A stretch of 64,000 nt of DNA, from positions 12,583,001-12,647,000 of the forward strand of contig NC_086034.1 of assembly GCF_036323735.1 (NCBI RefSeq). Reading direction: 5' to 3'. The DNA is from Rattus norvegicus. Lineage: Eukaryota > Chordata > Mammalia > Rodentia > Muridae. The position numbers and the translations under genes are program-made. Positions 23,241 to 35,985 of this stretch are shown piece after piece (within the stretch, counting starts at the first letter, position 1; every line of letters begins with the position of its first letter). Below the pieces are notes generated by a model. It ran no database searches. It had not been told where the DNA came from and saw nothing but the letters and a program-made list of their open reading frames with translations.

Positions 23241-23955
23241 GACATGATGAAGACGTAGATGCAGATGAAGAGCTTAGCCTGGAGTGTGAGAGACAAGTCC
23301 TCAACCTGGGCCTTGGGAAGGTGGGTGAGTTAGCGAGGGACTCAGGTCTAGAGTCCACCCCATGCATTCTCAGGTTCTCACCTCATGCTCGGCTTGATGG
23401 CTGGTCAGTCGAATTCTCCCAGGAGAAGTGCTGGAGAAGAAATGCAAGGTTGAAGGAGGGAGTGGTCTTGCTTCCTCCTGTTGGCCTGTCATGAGCACAA
23501 CACAGATGCCTCTTTATCTGCAACTTTAGCTGTATCTTGTTTGTGTCCTATGTCCCTTCCTGTGTCTACTGGAAAAATCCCAGCACCAATCAGCATTCTA
23601 GGGTCTAGCCCTACACCGTGACTCTTTGATCTGCTTTGGGAATTGATAATCCTATCCTCTTTCCTTATTTCTCCAGCCATCAGGAAGTACAGTGCCTGCC
23701 TTGGAGATGCTTCAGAGTCCTCTGTGTGCCCTTTCAGCAACACAGCTCACTACCATATATCACATGATATTAAATTCTCTCTGCTTAAATGACTGATGGG
23801 ATCTGTCTCCCAGTGGGATCCTGACTGATGAAGAAGGATGAACTAGACAAAATGGAAGCCTTACCATGGAAGATTTGAACCACGGGGAGGTGAAGAAATG
23901 AGAAGTGAGGGCTGAAAGATGAGAGGGGATTAGAGGTGGTAAAGCCCACCTGTAT
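23241..23955. other. Unassigned; possible old LTR fragment
   Basis: Near 23490-23840 the text atgggatctgtctcccagtg and gatcctgactgatgaagaag recalls the 3' end of an old mammalian LTR. I cannot place it further. Confidence 0.3.
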
Positions 23956-24060
23956 GGTGGGTAAGATGTTCTCTGTGTGGCCTTGGGCAAGTTGCTTTGC
24001 CTTTCTGTGCCTGAGTTTCTCATTTGTAAAATTGGGCTGATCCAAGCCCTCACCTCACCA
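23956..24060 (+). mobile_element. MIR SINE
   Basis: The core gtggccttgggcaagttgct followed by tttctcatttgtaaaattgg is a clear MIR match, sense. Confidence 0.85.
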
Positions 24061-24895
24061 CTGGCTTTGTACATTTGACATTACATGGACGCATGTGCCA
24101 GCATGCCTGGCATAGAAAGAAATCTGTCATTCACCATCACTGTTTTCTCCAGAGGCTGATTAAAATGAGCAGGCTGTGGTATAGATCACAAGAAGCAAAA
24201 TAGCTTCTTCCCATGACTACAGGGCTGGCTCCTATGATCTGGAGTCAGGACATCCATGACTGGATACAAAACTGACCTGCTTAGCATGTTTATCTCAAAA
24301 GCCACTGAGTAGGGCACAGAGCATAGTGTGCCATGAGAGGTGACCTGGACAGCTTAGCACATAACCCTTGGCTATGCTCCCCATTCATCCTCTCCTGGGT
24401 GTTGGAAGCTGAAGCTGGTTTTCCACACTTCGGGGCTTCTCCAGTTGCATTTGCCCCTAAGAACAGAGACCCCAGACAGGAGTTCCTCCCCATCTCCAAG
24501 ATTCCTTGCTTTGTGTTTTAGGCTCCTTCAAATACTTTGGAATGAACTGTCAGATGGTAAGACGATGGGCTGTGCAGCAAAGACCACTTCAGGAGTCACC
24601 AGCTCTAGGAGGTCAATCCTTGAGAACTCCAACAATGCTGGAGCAAAACTGAGACAGGAGAAGGAGAGAGCAGGGGACTGTGTGGAGTGAAGACAGTAAC
24701 ACCTTGGTCCCGAGGTTGATTTAAGTTTGTGGGAGATAATTCAAGTAATAGCATGTCTTCTGACATGTGTGGAAGACCAGCAACTGCTTCCTCTTGTCCT
24801 ATTAGGGTGAGCAGCATGGCCCTACTAAGGCAGCACCCTTCTCCATCCCATGCCATAGACAGCATTCCTCACACAGGGCCATATTCAATGGTTCT
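24061..24895. other. Unassigned single-copy DNA
   Basis: No gene or repeat family was recognised. Small frames overlap on both strands. Confidence 0.45.
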
Positions 24896-24899
24896 CAGT

Positions 24900-25315
24900 C
24901 TTGGGTGCATGGTGGCTTGAATATGCTGGTCTATGGGAAGTGGCACTATTAGGAGATGTGGCCTTGTTGGAGTAAGTGTGACCTTTTTTGGAGGAAGTGT
25001 GTCACTATGGAAGTGGGCTTTGAGGTCTCCTCCTATGCTCAGACTCGGATCAGTGTTCTAAAAAACAAAAACAAAAAACCACCTCCTGCTGGCTGCCTAT
25101 GGGAGACAGGCTCTTCCTGACTGCCTTTGGGTCAAGGTGGAGAACTCTTGGCTCCTCCAGCACCACGTCTGCCTGCATGCTGCTATGCTTCCCACCATGA
25201 CGATAATGGACTGGACCTCTGAAACTGTAAGGCAGCCCCAATTAAATGTTTGCCTTTATGAGAATTGCCTTGGTCACTGTGTCTCTTCAGAGATAAAACC
25301 CAAACTAGGACAGAT
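24900..25315 (+). mobile_element. Second copy of the ~330 bp rodent repeat (URR1/RMER-like)
   Basis: It shares in order gaagtggcactattaggaga, ggccttgttggagtaagtgt, cagccccaattaaatgtttg and gccttggtcactgtgtctct with the copy at 12215. About 60-90 bp in the middle, including an A-rich run near 25060, is absent from the other copy. Confidence 0.7.
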
Positions 25316-26280
25316 GCATTTGACCCTTATCTAGGGAAGAAAAGAATCTGTGACCTACCTGGCCTCAAAAGCAAGTACGTCTGAGGGAAGAGCAAGTCTG
25401 GCTTTTAGTTTATTATATCTTATCATTGTTGCTATTATACACAGCCCTGAGTATATAAGCAAAGGGGGAGTGTACACATGCCACAACCCTTACGTGGAAG
25501 TCAGAAAACAGCTTTCTGGAAGTCAGTTCTCTCTTTCCACTCTATGTCCTAGAGAGCCAACTTGGGTTTTCAGGCTTGCACAGCAAATATTTTTACCCAC
25601 TGAGCCTTTCCACTGGCCTGGATGTGGGTTTTCATACATTCTGCAATGCACACAAATATCAACACGTGTATGTAGTTCCTCCACTCTAAATAGTCAAACA
25701 TGCAGCAGCCAAGAGTGAGGACCTAGGTCTGTGACTTCCAATTCAGACTAATGCATCTGTGGGCCCCATTGGTTTTACTCCCTAGAATTGTTCCCCATTG
25801 TCTGCAGTTACCTGAGTGTCCTGGAGAGCTCATTTCCATAGACCCAGGAATCCCTCTCAGGGCATCTGTAGTCTGGAGATATGCAGTTCCAGCTAGTGCT
25901 GCTGCCCTGCAGACTTCACACTGAGAACGACAGCCATGGTTCAACTAGACACAGAGCTTGTATTCTAGGTGCAGAAGTCCTTCAGGACAAGTCCCCCACC
26001 TGGCTTGTGCTAAGCCAGGATGCTAGGGCTCCCCCAAAACTCAGGACCATTATAGGTCTAAGTAGCTACAGTAGACTCTGGGTGCTGGCAGACTGGCCTG
26101 GGGTTCACCCTCCACCCTCTCTGAGAAGCAGAACAGTTTTGGGCTCGCACAGTTCCTCTGGCAAGAGAGGAGGTGCCTGTGACCCTCTGCCAGTTCCGGG
26201 CACTGCCCCTTCCGAGCGGTGCTCTAACAAAAGTAGATCAAATACAGTGCTGTGTGGAGCATGACTCTCCAATGGCACAA
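25316..26280. other. Unassigned, relatively GC-rich DNA
   Basis: Frames on both strands (plus 25350-25718 and 25881-26264, minus 25723-25944) resemble no protein I know. The segment may be an unrecognised LTR-type element. Confidence 0.35.
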
Positions 26281-26282
26281 GT

Positions 26283-27375
26283 GGTTAGGTTTTGAATCTG
26301 AAAGGTGTCCCACAGGCTTGTGTTTTGGATGTTATGCTAGTCGCCAGCTTGTGGTATTATTTTGAACCTTTAAGAAGTAGGGCCTGACTCATTGATAAGT
26401 GGCTATTAGCCCAAATGCTTGAATTACCCTAGATCCCTAGAACAAAGGAAACTCAAGACGGATGATCAAAATGTGAATGCTTCACTCCTTCTTTAAATGA
26501 GGAAAAAGAATACCCTTGGCAGGGAAGGGAGAGGCAAAGATTAAAACAGAGACTGAAGGAACACCCATTCAGAGCCTGCCCCACAGGTGGCCCATACATA
26601 TACAGCCACCCAATTAGACAAGATGGATGAAGCAAAGAAGTGCAGACCGACAGGAGCCGGATGTAGATCGCTCCTGAGAGACACAGCCAGAATACAGCAA
26701 ATACAGAGGCGAATGCCAGCAGCAAACCACTGAACTGAGAATAGGTCCCCCGTTGAAGGAATCAGAGAAAGAACTGGAAGAGCTTGAAGGTGCTCGAGAC
26801 CCCAAAAGTACAACAATGTCAAGCAACCAGAGCTTCCAGGGACTAAGCCACTACCTAAAGACTATACATGGACTGACCCTGGACTCTGTCCCCATAGGTA
26901 GCAATGAATATCCTAGTAAGAGCACCAGTGGAAGGGGAAGCCCTGGGTCCTGCTAAGAGTGAACCCCCAGTGAACTAGACTATGCGGGGAGGGTGGCAAT
27001 GGGGGGAGGTTTGGGAGGGGAACACCCATAAGGAAGGGGAGGGGGGAGGGTGATGTTTGTCCGGAAACCGGGAAAGGGAATAACACTTGAAATGTATATA
27101 AGAAATACTCAAGTTAATAAAAAAAAAAAAAAAGAAGAAGTAGGGCCTGGCTAAGGAAAGTTGGTCACTGGGGACAGGCCCTTGTTTGAGCCTGCATCTA
27201 TAGTCTAGTGCAAGTCATGTGGCCTACCATTGCCTCATGTCAGGACCATGGGCAGAGCCATTCCCAGTTCCTTGTCTGATACGGAGATCCACAATCCTTC
27301 TGCATCCTTAATCTAAAATAAATCTTCCTTTCACTAATTGCTTTTGTCATACATTTGCTTACACATGCAGAGATG
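26283..27375 (+). mobile_element. MaLR-type LTR (MLT1-like) split by an L1 insertion
   Basis: The left part (26283-26386) has ttgaatctgaaaggtgtccc and tttgaacctttaagaagtag. The right part (27135-27375) has ggcctggctaaggaaagttg, ggtcactggggacaggccct and aaaataaatcttcc. Joined, they read as one ERVL-MaLR LTR, with the L1 between. Confidence 0.7.
26372..27149 (+). mobile_element. 5'-truncated L1 insertion with perfect 15-bp target-site duplication
   Basis: The duplication aagaagtagggcctg is at 26372-26386 and 27135-27149. The insert (26387-27134) starts at the last codons of ORF2 (SLISGY then stop), carries the whole 3'UTR including a G-rich purine tract, and ends in a poly(A) tail. Perfect duplication and a clean tail mean recent endonuclease-dependent retrotransposition. 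Confidence 0.95.
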
Positions 27376-27384
27376 TAACTTATA

Positions 27385-27710
27385 GGTGTCCGTTGCAAAC
27401 TTGGTCCCCAGTCCAGAAAGGGAGAGCAGCTGCTGTAGAAGGGATTGATGAAGTTCTCACAGCATATCGGTTCTCCCTCTGAGAGATGGTTATAAAAAGA
27501 ACACGTCTGGACCCTGAATCTCCAGCTTCTGACTTCACCTTCACTTCAGCTCCCATTCTGCACTCAGATGCCGTGTGTCATGAGCCCTCATCAGAGGCTA
27601 AACCAATGTTACATCTCAAAACTGTGAGCTAAATAAACCTCTTTTTAAAAAGAAAGTATGCAGTTCCTGTCTTTTTGTTATAGCAGCTAAAAATGGACTA
27701 ATACAGGTGA
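27385..27710 (+). mobile_element. MaLR-type LTR (MST/THE1/MLT1-like)
   Basis: Landmarks are gaccctgaatctccagcttc, cctcatcagaggct, gtgagctaaataaacctc and the terminal gctaaaaatggactaataca, a standard MaLR LTR 3' end. Confidence 0.75.
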
Positions 27711-28460
27711 TGCCCTATATATACTGGCTTCTACATTCTTCGTTTCTTCACTCCACTTGAGCTGGGGTGAATTATCTCAAAAAGCCTGCTAGCACCAAGC
27801 TCAAAGTTTCATATTTATTCTCAAAATAGCTCAAAGCAGCACCTTTTTAGCAGTTTAGAGACACCCTTTATTTTCACATACACCTCACTCAGCAGCTGCT
27901 AACCATTGATAAGATATGGCCTTGCAATTGCTAGGCTTGAAGTCACTAAGGCTGCCCAGAGCTTTGGGCTCAGAGAACTCCTCTGTGCTGAGGAGAAGAC
28001 TCATGCAGAGCTGAAGCACCCGCCACAGATTTCCCTTCTTCATGGGAAGTCCCTTGGCTTCCTTCTCCTTTAAGGAATGGCCGATGGGTCCAGTGGTTTG
28101 CACATACACTTCAGCCACAAGGCGGCTGACATTCTAGCATGGCTTAAAACACTGGGTCTGCTGCCTATGTGGTTGTGCCTTCTTCATTATCAAGCTCACA
28201 AACCTCTCAACCCCACAGGACAATGCCTCACGTAGGCTCAGAGGCAACATCTGTCAGTGTCAAGGTCTCGGAACCTCTAGGCCTCCAGGGAAGAGGAAGT
28301 GTGGGTAGGATGCCTCCATGAGCCATGGAACTAGGAGCCACTGTCTATAAAAGCCTTCCCTCTGGACCTGTGATTAATGTTAGTGCAGGGGATGAGAACC
28401 ACCAAATGTTCTTGTTTTCTAAATACATGGCCAGAGGTTGCAATACTGTTGCTGCCTTGA
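27711..28460. other. Unassigned single-copy DNA
   Basis: No repeat or gene was recognised. A 77-codon minus frame (27885-28118) has no known motif. Confidence 0.45.
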
Positions 28461-28680
28461 TCAGTTTTCCATTGCTTTGAAATGCCATTTCCATTATGAA
28501 CTAAATCCTGTATTTTAATATTTCCCGTGACTTACCTACTTCTGTATCAGTAACTAGACTCTTTCTATTATTGTCCCTTTAGGGTCTGTTTTAATATCTG
28601 AAGCAAGTTTAATATCTAGATGCTTTTCATATGAGGATTTTCAGAGCTTTTCTTTTTTATGTGAATTGTTTTATTTAAAT
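28460..28680 (-). mobile_element. Ancient L1 (L1M-like) fragment, antisense
   Basis: The plus strand has ccattgctttgaaatgccat, atgaactaaatcctgtattt and ctgttttaatatctgaagca, the reverse of an old L1 ORF2 segment. Confidence 0.6.
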
Positions 28681-28721
28681 TTTAGTAATTGTTTGAATCA
28701 ATGCATTTCCCCCTGAAGATA

Positions 28722-28817
<96 letters not shown>

Positions 28818-28960
28818 GTGGATGTGTATACATATGTGGTATGTATGAGTGGTGTGTGTGCATGTGTGGTATGTGTGCATGTGTGGTGTATGTGTGTATG
28901 TATGTGGCATATATGTTTGCTGTGTGTTTATGTGGTGTGTGTGTATGTGTGTGTGTGTCC
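28722..28960. repeat. (CT)n(GT)n compound microsatellite with GT-rich tail
   Basis: About 60 bp of CT passes directly into about 30 bp of GT (28782-28811), then a degenerate GTGTAT-rich stretch to about 28960. Long frames here on both strands are repeat artefacts. Confidence 0.95.
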
Positions 28961-29150
28961 CTGTATAGACCCGTGTGTGTGTCCTCAGAGTCCAGAGGTG
29001 TGTCCAATCCCCTGGAGCTGGAGTTTCAGGTGGTTGTGAGCCATCTGACTTGGGTGCTTGAATCAAGTTACATGACTTGAACCTAGCTCTGATCTTCTGG
29101 AAGAACAGCAAGTACTCTGAATCACTGAGACATCTCCCCAGGCCCTGCCT
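28940..29150 (-). mobile_element. B3-type SINE, antisense
   Basis: The plus strand reads gtccaatcccctggagctgg, aggtggttgtgagccatctg and gaatcactgagacatctccc, the reverse of a B3 element. The GT repeat lies at its former A-rich/CA side. Confidence 0.8.
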
Positions 29151-32100
29151 GGTTCAATCTTTTAAAGCAGGCTAAGACTCTACGGATATTTTCCTTGAGC
29201 TGGGCTATTAGTCATAGATAAACTCAGGGAGAATAGCTCTCTGTGGTTTTGAATACTCCGACTACTTTATCCACTTTTATAGATAATTGTTCCTGAGGTT
29301 TCCTAGGTACTGAAAGCTTAGGCAATGTCATCCAAGATTCCTGTCCTCTTTACAGTGATTTTTGAACTTTAGTGGATCATAGATTCGAGTTGAGCTCTGG
29401 CCACTGCAGGCAAATAAGGACACGGTCAGGCTTCACCTCTGCTCACCATCCCTCGACTTCCCAGGAGCTTCCAGGGCCTCTCCCAACACTAAGCACAGGG
29501 GCAGAACCGCAGCCTGAGTAGTGGTCTCAGATGACCAACTGTTGCCAATGCACGGGTCAGGGGATTCCCCCAGATTTCTTACTGCCTCCCAGAGCCTGAG
29601 AGATCCTCCAAATAGCTGCCGACAGCAACAAGGTAGACCCAGAGCTTGTTTGCTCTTCTCAGAGAAGCCTCCTGACCACCCTGGTCTCCTCCGTCCTCAT
29701 GCACTACTGGCTGTAGCTGCTCACCCTTCCTTGGTTCACACACCCACCAGAAGCCTTCTTTACTGCTAAGGTGTCCAACCTTAGTGGACCCTTTCCCGGC
29801 AGGCTCTGCATGATAGCAGGTTCCTCATAAGGAAGAATCCAGCTGCCTCTGTCTGGAACTGGAGAGAATACAGGATAAGGTTGTCAGTAAAACACAAACT
29901 ATCATTTTCTCCTGATCACATCAGCATTTTTATTTTATTTTTATTATTACTTTTTTTTTACATTTCTGAACAGTGTGCGTCTATAAGGTTTGTGGTAACC
30001 AAGAACTAAAGTCCCACACTGAGTACAGGAACAGGGACAGAGGCGTGGAGAAGCCTCAGCAGCGTGTGCTGAGTGGATATGCCCCGCTTGTGGGGTCAAG
30101 CACTGCTCTGGCTGCTGCCGGTCTCTCGCCTATGGAAGTGGGAGCTAGAGCCCAGCACTGCTGCTTCAACAGACCTGCCCTGCCAAGAGCCAGGAAGTCA
30201 CCCGTCACTGAGGGAAGAAAGGCAAGTGAATAGTGGCTTAGGGCTGCAGTCAAAATAGTCTGCTGTTATCTCTGTTTGTGTCCCGCAAAGGGCAAGGTAG
30301 CACCCACACAGAGCCCAGGCCTGGCCGTCAGAGATTTGCACCTTCACTGGTACTATATTAGGTGAGGAATGAACACAGGTAGGCCGTGGTGCTTGAACTT
30401 GCAGTCTAGAAACGGTCCTTCTCACTACCCCTGGGGCCTGACAAAACATCACTACATTGCCAGGGGCAGAATCGGGCCATGAAGAGCTGGGAATAGACTC
30501 AACCGAGGAGGGAAGGAATTCAAAGGAGCAAAATGATGATGAATCCTAAGACATCCACCTCAGCCGGAGTGGATGTTTTCTCCCGTCTCCCCTCAGAATT
30601 CTGTGATTTCATCTTTCACCAGCTTAGAATCAGGATCTCTGTCATCAACTTTAGGACTCCTCATTAGGGCCTATCACAGCAGCCTGATGGTGTGCAGTTT
30701 ACAGTTCCCACCGTGCCCCTCTTACCGCTGTCCTACATCTACTGCTCCTCAGCCTGGGGGCACTGATGCCTCGTAGGAGAAGATACGGTATCCCTTGATC
30801 AGCCGGGGTGGGGCCTCAAAGGAGCGCCAATGCCCTTTAATCTAGAAGCATAGACATATACATAAGAGCTGCTTCTTCACTCTCTTCACTGAATGGGGCC
30901 TGCCTGGCTGCATTGTAACTGGCATGTTTAATGTCACCCTTTTCAATCTGTGACTGCCAAGTCGGCATTCTCTTCTCATCGCCATTAACATAGAAATGGC
31001 TCTGAAATGACACCAAGACCTACCAAGCATGGCTCCCTGGTTATCTCATTATAAACAAAATGATCTTGTTATTTGGGTAAACTGGAAGCAGAGCGATATT
31101 CCCTCGTTATTTCCTTGAAAACCTGCTGCTTTCAGGCCTTAGTCAAGTCACTCAGATGGGACACCCCTCAGACCCCAGGTGAAACGAAGCCTAGGAGATA
31201 ATAAGAGAGTAGGGACACACATTCCGATAACCTCCTGGAAGGTTTTGTCATTATACCAAGCACAGCCTCAGAAAGATTGGGAGAGCGCAGAGACAACAGA
31301 GGGACCAGATCTGGCCGAGAGTCTCCTAATAACTGCTCTGTTGAGATCTGAGATCATAGCAAGGTTAGGAGGGAACAGCCCTTGGAAGCTGAAGCCCAAC
31401 ACTAACCTCAACACGAAGGGCATGAAGCGCCATCCACCCAGAAGGATGCCAAACAGGAAACGACCTGAACAGCGCTCTTAGATGCACATGACAGCTACAC
31501 TAAGGCTAATTGTTCTCCAGCTCTGTAATGAGTTCCGTGGACTCAACTACAGGGTTCTGCAGCTCTCAGCAAAGAAGCAGCTCCTTTTCTCCTTAAACCT
31601 GAGACAATCTGGACCATTAGGTCAAGTCATTGATCTTAAATCACAGTGTAGGACATACCGAGGTCAGAAAGCGCTGGTCTAGGTGGCATGGTATCCTCCA
31701 CAGCCTCAGAAGGAAGACACACAAATGCCCAGCCTCACCCAGCAGAGAGAGCACAAACCAGCATCTACCCGCAGGGCACTCGTTATCCTACAAGCAATGG
31801 GTGCTCCACTTGGAGAGGACTAACAAGGATCCACAGCCTCAAGTTGAGCTTGTCTGAAGTGTCTGAGTAATCCCATCCGAAAGGAAGCAGAGACAATGTC
31901 TCCCTCACTGTCTCATGCTGTAGGCTACCTGCCTGAATATTGACAGGAGACAAAACCCTCCATGGTCCATACATACTATATCAGAGGCCCATTAGCACCA
32001 TACACATGCTAATACATGCACAGGATATCATATACCCCACAATGCACACCTATACCACACACACCAGAAAACATTTAAATACCATAAACACCATGGACAT

Positions 32101-32160
32101 CTACCTCACACACATAGCAAAAGCACATTTAAGCTCATACTATACACAGCACATGTAACA
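29151..32160. other. Unassigned, mostly single-copy DNA
   Basis: No exon or repeat family was recognised over 3 kb. A T/A-rich run lies at 29926-29962 and CA-rich text at 32000-32160. Frames up to about 100 codons (31179-31481 plus) have no motif. Confidence 0.45.
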
Positions 32161-32161
32161 C

Positions 32162-32246
32162 AGGAGAGAGCAAGAAAGAGAGAGGGAGACAAACAGAGAC
32201 AGACAGAGACAGATAGACAGAGACAGACAGACAGAGAGACAGAGAC

Positions 32247-32280
<34 letters not shown>
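32162..32280. repeat. (GACA)n/(GA)n polypurine microsatellite
   Basis: GAGA, GACA and AGAC units run for about 120 bp, ending in a pure GA block of about 30 bp. Confidence 0.95.
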
Positions 32281-32281
<1 letters not shown>

Positions 32282-34299
32282 AGATACCACATAACTCTTC
32301 CGAGGGTGGACAGATCTGTAGCTTACATAGCCCTTAAAATATTATTATCTCTATGATAACATTGTATCACAGAATGAGCCATAATTCACTCTGGCTTGAC
32401 CCAGAAGGTGGCACTGGTCATTCAGCTTTGCTGGATGCCCAGCACATAGTAAGTAGGTAGTGCCACATAGTAAGTATGTGCAACAGAGGCTCACTGGGAG
32501 GACTGATAGAGTAGGGCTGGTAGGGAGGACTGAAGCATCTCCACAGTGGGCCCATCTGGGATCCACTCTATATCTTCATTTTGGAATCCAGGATGATGAA
32601 GCAGCAGCTACTAGCGGGAGACACCTCTCACTGGACTCAGTCCTGAGTTCAGGGAGCAGAGACAGCTACGCAACACATCACAGAGCTCTGCTGGCCTGTG
32701 TCGGCTGAGAGCAGACTGGCCAAAGTCAAGTGGCCAAGGGCAAAGTCCAGGACCAGGAGTGATTGAGCAAGAGACCATGGTGAGAGCAGGCGTGGGGTCC
32801 ATTGCAGGTTAGTAATGAATGAGAGGCAGTGAGTGGACAGACCTAGGATACCTCTCAGGATTTGTGGGTGTTGACCTCCTTTTGGTCAGCTAACAGATCA
32901 CAGTAGTCACAGAAACATAAGAATTTAAAACTGTGGGCAAGATAGAAATAAATTCTTTACTGGGGGTGGTGGTTGGTGATCTTGACCAGAGAACTCAGGC
33001 CCGGGGAATTTTATCCCAAGGGACACAGAAGGGGATACATGGTTAAGAAAAAATTGCAGCGAGCAAGTGGGGTGACAAGTGGCATAGGTTGCAAATTAGA
33101 CTTTAAGAGTCAATAGAGCCCACGTTGGCTCTGGGAACCTACACATAAAACTGTGGATGCGAAGAGTCAGATGTGAGTTAACCGAGGTAAACTACCACTG
33201 CATGTCCATCGCTCTGTCTCTGATGGTCAGAGCACCCTTTGCAGTCAATCACCGATGAATCGGCAGCCAAATTGTTCCCACTGTATCAGAAACCAAGGTA
33301 TCAGGGAACTCTCCAACATGTGTGCATGGGAAGAGGTCTGTACCCACAAAGACTTGATCGCATTACAATATCCCTTACACTGAAGACTTGATTCCCTCCT
33401 GTAGGCTTTTCTAGAAGATCATGGGAAGAAATACCAGCCCTAGACATGGCTCTGACCAAAAGAATGGACTCCTAACTGGTCACTGTCAGGGACTGCAAGA
33501 TCAAAACCGTCCATTGGGACTCCACATTGGGATCACTGAACCCTTGTTCCTTTGGGGTATTTTGAGTGATTGGAGGGGAGTCCGGGACAACTCTCAGACA
33601 GACTTATGCTATACGGACAAAGTCCACTGAAGGCAGGCATAGCAAAGCCTAGAGAAGAAAGGCTAGGGAAAGCAAGGACAAGCTGGCTCTAAGCTCTGGA
33701 GCCCACACACCCAAGGGCAACACCAGCTCTGTCCATGAGGAGCCAATAGATGCCTCTGTAGTTAGAGCAATGAGAGAGGGGCTCCTCCCCGCCAAGCAGC
33801 CCACCTATTCTGAGCTGGGCAGAGCTCACAGACTCACTTGGCAAAGGATGTTGTGCCCTTCCCTGGGCTGAGGAGCAAGGAGATGGGCAGGCCAAAGAGC
33901 TGGTGCTCTGGCTGCTCAGAGTAATGGGCTCTGCCTGTGCTGCTCTGCCACAGCCTCGGCTGCATTACTCCGCCTCATTCCACAAAGACAATGAGGTAGG
34001 CTGATCTCTGGATAAGGCTGGAGTCAGAGCTAGCTGTGTTCCAGGGCCAGGGAGGAAAACCAGAAATCAATGCCACTTCACACACAGGTCCTGCCAGGCA
34101 TGCGGAGGGCTGGGATGGGAATAGCCTATTGGCGTTTATCATTTGTTTCTTCTCTCCTTTTGCTTACGCCTAGTCAGTAAGTGAGATTCCGTGTGCCATG
34201 GCAGAGCTCTGAGGTGGGTCAGCTCAGACTTGAACACTGGGATCTTCCCTCTTCCCAGGGTGACAGTGGGCTCTACTGACTCCTAAATTCTGATTTTCT
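32281..34299. other. Unassigned single-copy DNA
   Basis: Higher GC near 33.7-34.2 kb but no CpG clustering. No gene or repeat was recognised. Confidence 0.45.
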
Positions 34300-34660
34300 T
34301 TACTTATTTTTTACTTTTTTCTTTTATTGGATAATTTAATTTGCATAATTTAAATGTTATCCCCTTTTGTGGTTTTCCCTCCAGAAACCCCCTATCCCAT
34401 CCTCCTCCACCTGCTTCTATGAGGGTGTTCCCTCACCTACCCATCCATCCACTCCCTCCCACTTCCCCGCCCTGACATTCCCCTACACTGAGGCATCGAG
34501 CCTTGACAGGACCAAGGGCCTCTCTTCCCATCGATACCACACAAGGCCATCCTCTGCTACATATGTGGCTGGAGCCATAGGTCCATTGCTGTGTACTCTT
34601 GGAATGGTGGTTTAGTCTCTGGGAACTGGGGGTTGCCATGTGTCACCCCACTCGCTGGCT
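34300..34660 (-). mobile_element. L1 3'UTR fragment, antisense
   Basis: Plus-strand aatttaaatgttatcccctt, ctatcccatcctcctccacc, tacatatgtggctggagcca and tagtctctgggaactggg are reverse L1 3'UTR landmarks, parallel to 4300-4835. Confidence 0.8.
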
Positions 34661-34956
34661 CCAGTTCTTTCCTACCCATGTATCCCCTTCTGTGTCCCTT
34701 GGGATAAAGCTCCCTGGGCCTGAGTTCTCTGGACACAAGGCAACCAGCAGTGTCAAGACCAGAAAGCCCCACTGAGTCATCAAAAAGACAAGGCCCAGTG
34801 AGGACTCTAGACACATCAGAGCCAGCTCCTGACTCTGACATCAGGCAGAATGAGAAATAGTATTGCCTGGCATGTTGTGGCTACTGACATCCTGGAGCCA
34901 AACATGTGGGCTCACGTATCAAACTTAGGGTGACATGCTCCCACGGAAATATGTCT

Positions 34957-35157
34957 TAGGGTTAGAGATGAAGCTCAGCTTGGAGAGCATTGCCTTCGTG
35001 TGCACAGAGCCCTGTATTTGATCCTCAGCATGTTGTAAAACTGGGCTTAGCCACACATGGCTGCAGTCCCTGAACTTGAGAGATAGAGGCAGGAGAATTA
35101 AAAGTTCCATTTGAGGGCATGAGACCTGCTTGAAAATGAATAAATAAACAAACAAAC
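34957..35157 (+). mobile_element. B4 SINE (ID-B1 fusion type)
   Basis: An ID-like head (ttagagatgaagctcagctt) is followed by a B1-like body (acacatggctgcagtccctg, gagatagaggcaggagaatt) and an (AAAC)n tail. Confidence 0.7.
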
Positions 35158-35874
35158 ACCTGTCTATAAAATTGCACACATACTCTCACACACATACATA
35201 TAGATTCACTTAGGGAAACACACACATATACATGTGTAAACATCTACAGAGAAACCCAAGCACACAGTTCCAGCCAAACCATAGACATGCAGATGCATGT
35301 TCACACATGACTCACGGCACAAAAAGTCATCTCCACAATCCAAGGGTCTAGGTCTGCCCTCCTCTAACAACACATCCAGGTCCCGTGGCACCCATGGGCC
35401 CTTAGCTGGGTGTTACAGACCGCCAGGGAGCTGTACCACAGGGAAGCTGGCTTCTATGCCCAACCGTTAAAGTCTGTTCTGGTCAGGAACTGCAGGAAAT
35501 AAGGAGGAAAGGATTTTGACAGAAGAAATCTAAGCAGTTTCTGGAGGGTACAGAGCTGCAAGAACTTCGGGCGGTGAGGAGGTGGAGCTCTTTTGGACTG
35601 TGAGTGTTGGAGCCAAGTAACAGATAAGTCTTGTCCCTGTGAAGGTACAGTCCCACTTAGCAGTCTAACTGCAGTATGGGAAAGGCATGGATGAGCATGG
35701 GTACCTGTCACAGGAAGAGCTCAACTTGCACTTCCTGGAGGAATGAGACTGAGAGGACCCCCAGACAGAGGCTTGAGTGGTGAAACCCCTGCATGAGACA
35801 TAGCACAATGACATTTCAGGAAGGACAGGGACAGGTATAGCAGAATCCTGGTGGCTTTAGCATCCCAGATTGAG
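35158..35874. other. Unassigned DNA with CA-rich start
   Basis: 35170-35260 is CA-rich low-complexity sequence. The rest shows no repeat or gene. Confidence 0.4.
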
Positions 35875-35985
35875 ACTCAGAAAGGTTAGGTCACTTCTTC
35901 GTGGTCACACAACAGATTTGAACTGAGTCTTGTCAGAACACGGAGCTCAAAATCCAGCATTCCCAAGCCCTGGACAGAGTATCCA
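35875..35985 (-). mobile_element. MIR SINE, antisense
   Basis: Plus-strand gaaaggttaggtcacttctt, gtggtcacacaaca and tttgaactgagtctt are the reverse of the MIR core. Confidence 0.7.

Noticed and set aside
28675..29111. Frames of 97-137 codons on both strands rich in VC, HT and RE repeats
   Set aside because: They translate the (CT)n(GT)n microsatellite and an antisense B3 SINE.
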